DNA from: Rhizobiaceae bacterium
GTDB lineage: Bacteria > Pseudomonadota > Alphaproteobacteria > Rhizobiales > Rhizobiaceae
Assembly (NCBI GenBank): GCA_021648425.1
Contig: JAKISV010000181.1
Location: forward strand, 1-5,227
DNA: 5,227 nucleotides
Direction: 5' to 3'
Positions 5,213 through 5,227 of the stretch are shown in pieces (positions within the stretch are counted from its first letter, which is position 1; the number at the start of each line of letters is the position of its first letter). The notes under the pieces are model-generated. The model was not told where the DNA came from and made no database searches. It was given only the letters and a program-made list of their open reading frames with translations. The position numbers and the translations under genes were made by a program.

Positions 5213-5227
5213 TTATCAGTCAGGTAT

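Overview
This window looks like ordinary housekeeping chromosome from an alphaproteobacterium, probably of the Hyphomicrobiales (Rhizobiales) type, with moderate base composition. Three things point there. The order SRP RNA - dnaX - ybaB - recR is typical of that class. DnaX has the alphaproteobacterial N-terminus (YRVLARKYRP...FDDLIGQEPMVRTL) and has lost most of the zinc cysteines. The SRP RNA is short, without an Alu domain. Genus cannot be told from the sequence alone.

Layout. Positions 1-210 hold no recognisable gene but contain a striking 63-bp near-perfect palindrome (97-159) that looks like a small mobile or REP-type element. It is followed by a likely promoter and the 4.5S/SRP RNA gene (about 214-314), then a weak terminator-like hairpin. 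A rightward replication/repair cluster follows: dnaX (417-2237, clamp-loader tau subunit), a YbaB/EbfC-family nucleoid protein gene (2282-2608) and recR (2628-3239). rmuC (3246-4448) is on the opposite strand, stop to stop with recR and only 6 bp apart. A 151-bp divergent intergenic region (4449-4599) separates rmuC from def (4600-5181, peptide deformylase). The last 46 bases hold only a weak stem-loop.

How the genes fit together. DnaX loads the sliding clamp at replication forks. RecR, with RecF/RecO, loads RecA at gaps left behind forks. YbaB is a small DNA-binding protein that almost always travels with dnaX and recR. RmuC is a membrane-anchored nuclease-like protein linked to limiting DNA rearrangements. 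SRP RNA and Def act on the nascent chain at the ribosome: membrane targeting and N-terminal deformylation.

I found no convincing undescribed multi-gene system. The points most worth a second look are the palindrome; a probable leaderless start for dnaX and the absence of a gamma-generating slippery site in its linker; an in-frame A AAA AAG slippery heptamer inside recR; and, in def, an acidic insertion plus a heptad-repeat leader with no Shine-Dalgarno site.
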